Assembly (NCBI GenBank): GCA_900547295.1
Contig: URGK01000007.1
Span: 1 to 52,573 of the forward strand
Source of the DNA: an uncultured Eubacteriales bacterium
GTDB taxonomy: Bacteria > Bacillota > Clostridia > Peptostreptococcales > Anaerovoracaceae
Length of the DNA stretch: 52,573 nucleotides
Direction: 5' to 3'
The notes under the pieces are model-generated. The model ran no database searches. It had not been told where the DNA came from and worked only from the letters and a program-made list of their open reading frames with translations. This document shows positions 51,465 through 52,573 of the stretch, one piece after another; within the stretch, counting starts at the first letter, position 1, and each line of letters opens with the position of its first letter. Both the position numbers and the translations under genes were made by a program.

Positions 51465-52301
51465 ATGGACAACAGATGTTTAATAACAAAAGAATATGTA
51501 AATAATATAATCAGAAAAAGGCCGCAGGACATACATAAAGGACAGTGCGGCAGAGTTCTGATTATTGCAGGAAGCAGGGCTATGACAGGCGCCGCGGTGC
51601 TGTGTGCAAAAGGTGCATTCAGGGCAGGCGCGGGGCTTGTATATGTGAGCATTCCCGAAGAGGTGTTTCCTGTAGTGCAGATATCTGTTCCCGAGGCCAT
51701 ATGTGTTCTGCGAAGCCCTGAAACGGACTTTGGCATATATGATGCCGTAGCAGTAGGTCCGGGAATCGGAGTTGATGCGGAGAATACACAGATAATCAGA
51801 AAAATACTTAAAGAATACAAAAAAACCGTAGTAATAGATGCGGATGGATTAAACACCGTTGCGGCGGCAGATCTCTTTGAGGATATGCGGACAAGCAGTG
51901 CCGATATAGTTATAACGCCTCATATGGGCGAGGCGGCAAGGCTTCTTGACATTATGCCCGCAGGGCGCGAAGAGATTGCGGAGAAGCTTTCGGAGCTTAC
52001 AGGCGCAACGGCTGTTCTCAAAGGCGCAGGTACCATAGTGGCATCTGCCGGAGAGAAATCATATACTAATACTACAGGGAATCCCGGAATGGCAACAGCA
52101 GGCTCAGGAGATACGCTTACAGGAATAATCGCATCTCTGGCAGCGCAGGGCTACAGCAGCTTTGATGCGGCAGCCTGCGGTGTATATATACACGGTCTTG
52201 CGGGAGATATGGCCGCAGATGCAATGGGCCAGTGGGGCATTACAGCGTCAGACATTGCGGAATATGCCTCAAGAGCCATAAAAGACATCATCAGTCAGTA
52301 A
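51465..52301 (+). CDS. nnrD: ADP-dependent NAD(P)H-hydrate dehydratase
   Basis: The 278-residue carbohydrate-kinase-like enzyme dehydrates S-NAD(P)HX with ADP to repair damaged nicotinamide cofactors. Diagnostic segments are GRVLIIAGSRAMTGAAVLCAKGAFRAGAGLV, AVGPGIG, VIDADGLN, ITPHMGEAARL, and NPGMATAGSGDTLTGII. The protein lacks the NnrE epimerase half that is fused in many bacteria. No Shine-Dalgarno is visible before the ATG, which lies 3 nt after the mgtE stop, so translational coupling is likely. Confidence 0.93.
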   Translation: MDNRCLITKEYVNNIIRKRPQDIHKGQCGRVLIIAGSRAMTGAAVLCAKGAFRAGAGLVYVSIPEEVFPVVQISVPEAICVLRSPETDFGIYDAVAVGPGIGVDAENTQIIRKILKEYKKTVVIDADGLNTVAAADLFEDMRTSSADIVITPHMGEAARLLDIMPAGREEIAEKLSELTGATAVLKGAGTIVASAGEKSYTNTTGNPGMATAGSGDTLTGIIASLAAQGYSSFDAAACGVYIHGLAGDMAADAMGQWGITASDIAEYASRAIKDIISQ

Positions 52302-52327
52302 GTTTATTAAACAGAGGTGAATAGGAC

Positions 52328-52573
52328 TTGATAGTGAAAAAAGGAGATCTTTATTTCGCTGATTTAAGTCCGGTAATAGGCTCTGAACAGGGCGGGGTAA
52401 GACCCGTACTGGTAGTGCAGAATAATGTAGGCAACAAATACAGCCCGACAATAATAGTTGCGGCTGTGACATCACAGAAACACAAAGCGCAGCTGCCTAC
52501 TCACGTATCAATAGATGCAGCAGGAAACGGATTAAGCAAAAACTCGGTTGTACTTCTGGAACAGCTGAGAACA
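52328..52573 (+). CDS. mazF: MazF/PemK-family endoribonuclease toxin (partial, cut by window end)
   Basis: The first 82 codons are present. It starts TTG with GAGGTGA upstream and reads IVKKGDLYFADLSPVIGSEQGG, RPVLVVQNNVGNKYSPTIIVAAVTSQ and LPTHVSIDA, the standard MazF/NdoA fold with the catalytic RPVLV region. The enzyme cleaves mRNA at short motifs. Only 26 nt separate it from nnrD, so no antitoxin gene lies directly upstream. In bacilli the antitoxin NdoAI precedes the toxin. The remainder lies outside the window. Confidence 0.9.
   Translation, partial: MIVKKGDLYFADLSPVIGSEQGGVRPVLVVQNNVGNKYSPTIIVAAVTSQKHKAQLPTHVSIDAAGNGLSKNSVVLLEQLRT

Overview
The window looks like a chromosomal stretch from an anaerobic, endospore-forming member of the Clostridia (Firmicutes). 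The evidence is SpoIVA, a YunB-like sporulation protein, CodY, a K+-type membrane pyrophosphatase, AGGAGG-type Shine-Dalgarno sequences with many TTG/GTG starts, and moderate-to-low GC. I cannot name a genus.

Layout. (1) 1-10.5 kb, housekeeping and accessory backbone: a MalT-like LuxR regulator; a P-type cation ATPase behind a yybP-ykoY (Mn2+) riboswitch with its own terminator; a LOG-type nucleotide hydrolase fused to a DNA glycosylase; a divergent MerR regulator / MATE exporter pair; uridine kinase; and a secreted polysaccharide deacetylase with cell-wall-binding repeats. (2) 10.5-21.8 kb: a complete type I-C CRISPR-Cas locus (cas3-cas5c-cas8c-cas7c-cas4-cas1-cas2), preceded by a leader-peptide/terminator arrangement. 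The leader and array follow, with 43 intact 33-nt repeats, a decayed end repeat and 43 spacers. (3) 22.0-25.2 kb: secG, the pyrophosphatase and a PepSY-domain protein. (4) 25.2-29.0 kb, minus strand: an aconitase / isocitrate dehydrogenase / GntR-regulator operon (2-oxoglutarate supply) with a clear promoter, a palindromic operator and a CodY-like box.

(5) 29.2-41.6 kb, an AT-rich accessory island: a TetR regulator with a 32-bp operator; one complete ECF transporter (S, T, fused ATPase); two half-ABC transporters of the YbtP/YbtQ (siderophore-import) type; a thiazoline-carboxylate-hydrolase-like protein; a methyltransferase broken by two stop codons; a second complete ECF transporter; a truncated small membrane protein; and a decayed Tn916-type integrase. 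The combination recalls the import half of a streptococcal equibactin-type metallophore locus, without biosynthetic genes. I infer a captured system for uptake of foreign metallophores.

(6) 41.8-46.6 kb: a small membrane protein, then an ECF sigma factor sandwiched between two zinc-finger anti-sigma-like membrane proteins, then an acyl-CoA synthetase with an N-terminal XRE helix-turn-helix followed by a 4HBT thioesterase. (7) 46.6-52.6 kb: spoIVA, codY, a yunB-like gene, mgtE, nnrD and the start of a mazF-type endoribonuclease gene cut by the window edge.

The most notable points are the double-ECF/YbtPQ island with its decayed methyltransferase and integrase, the XRE-acyl-CoA synthetase and LOG-glycosylase fusions, the sigma/anti-sigma sandwich, the putative attenuator in front of cas3, and the CRISPR array. 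In the array, pairs of homologous spacers and a GC-rich leader-proximal block record repeated encounters with related elements.
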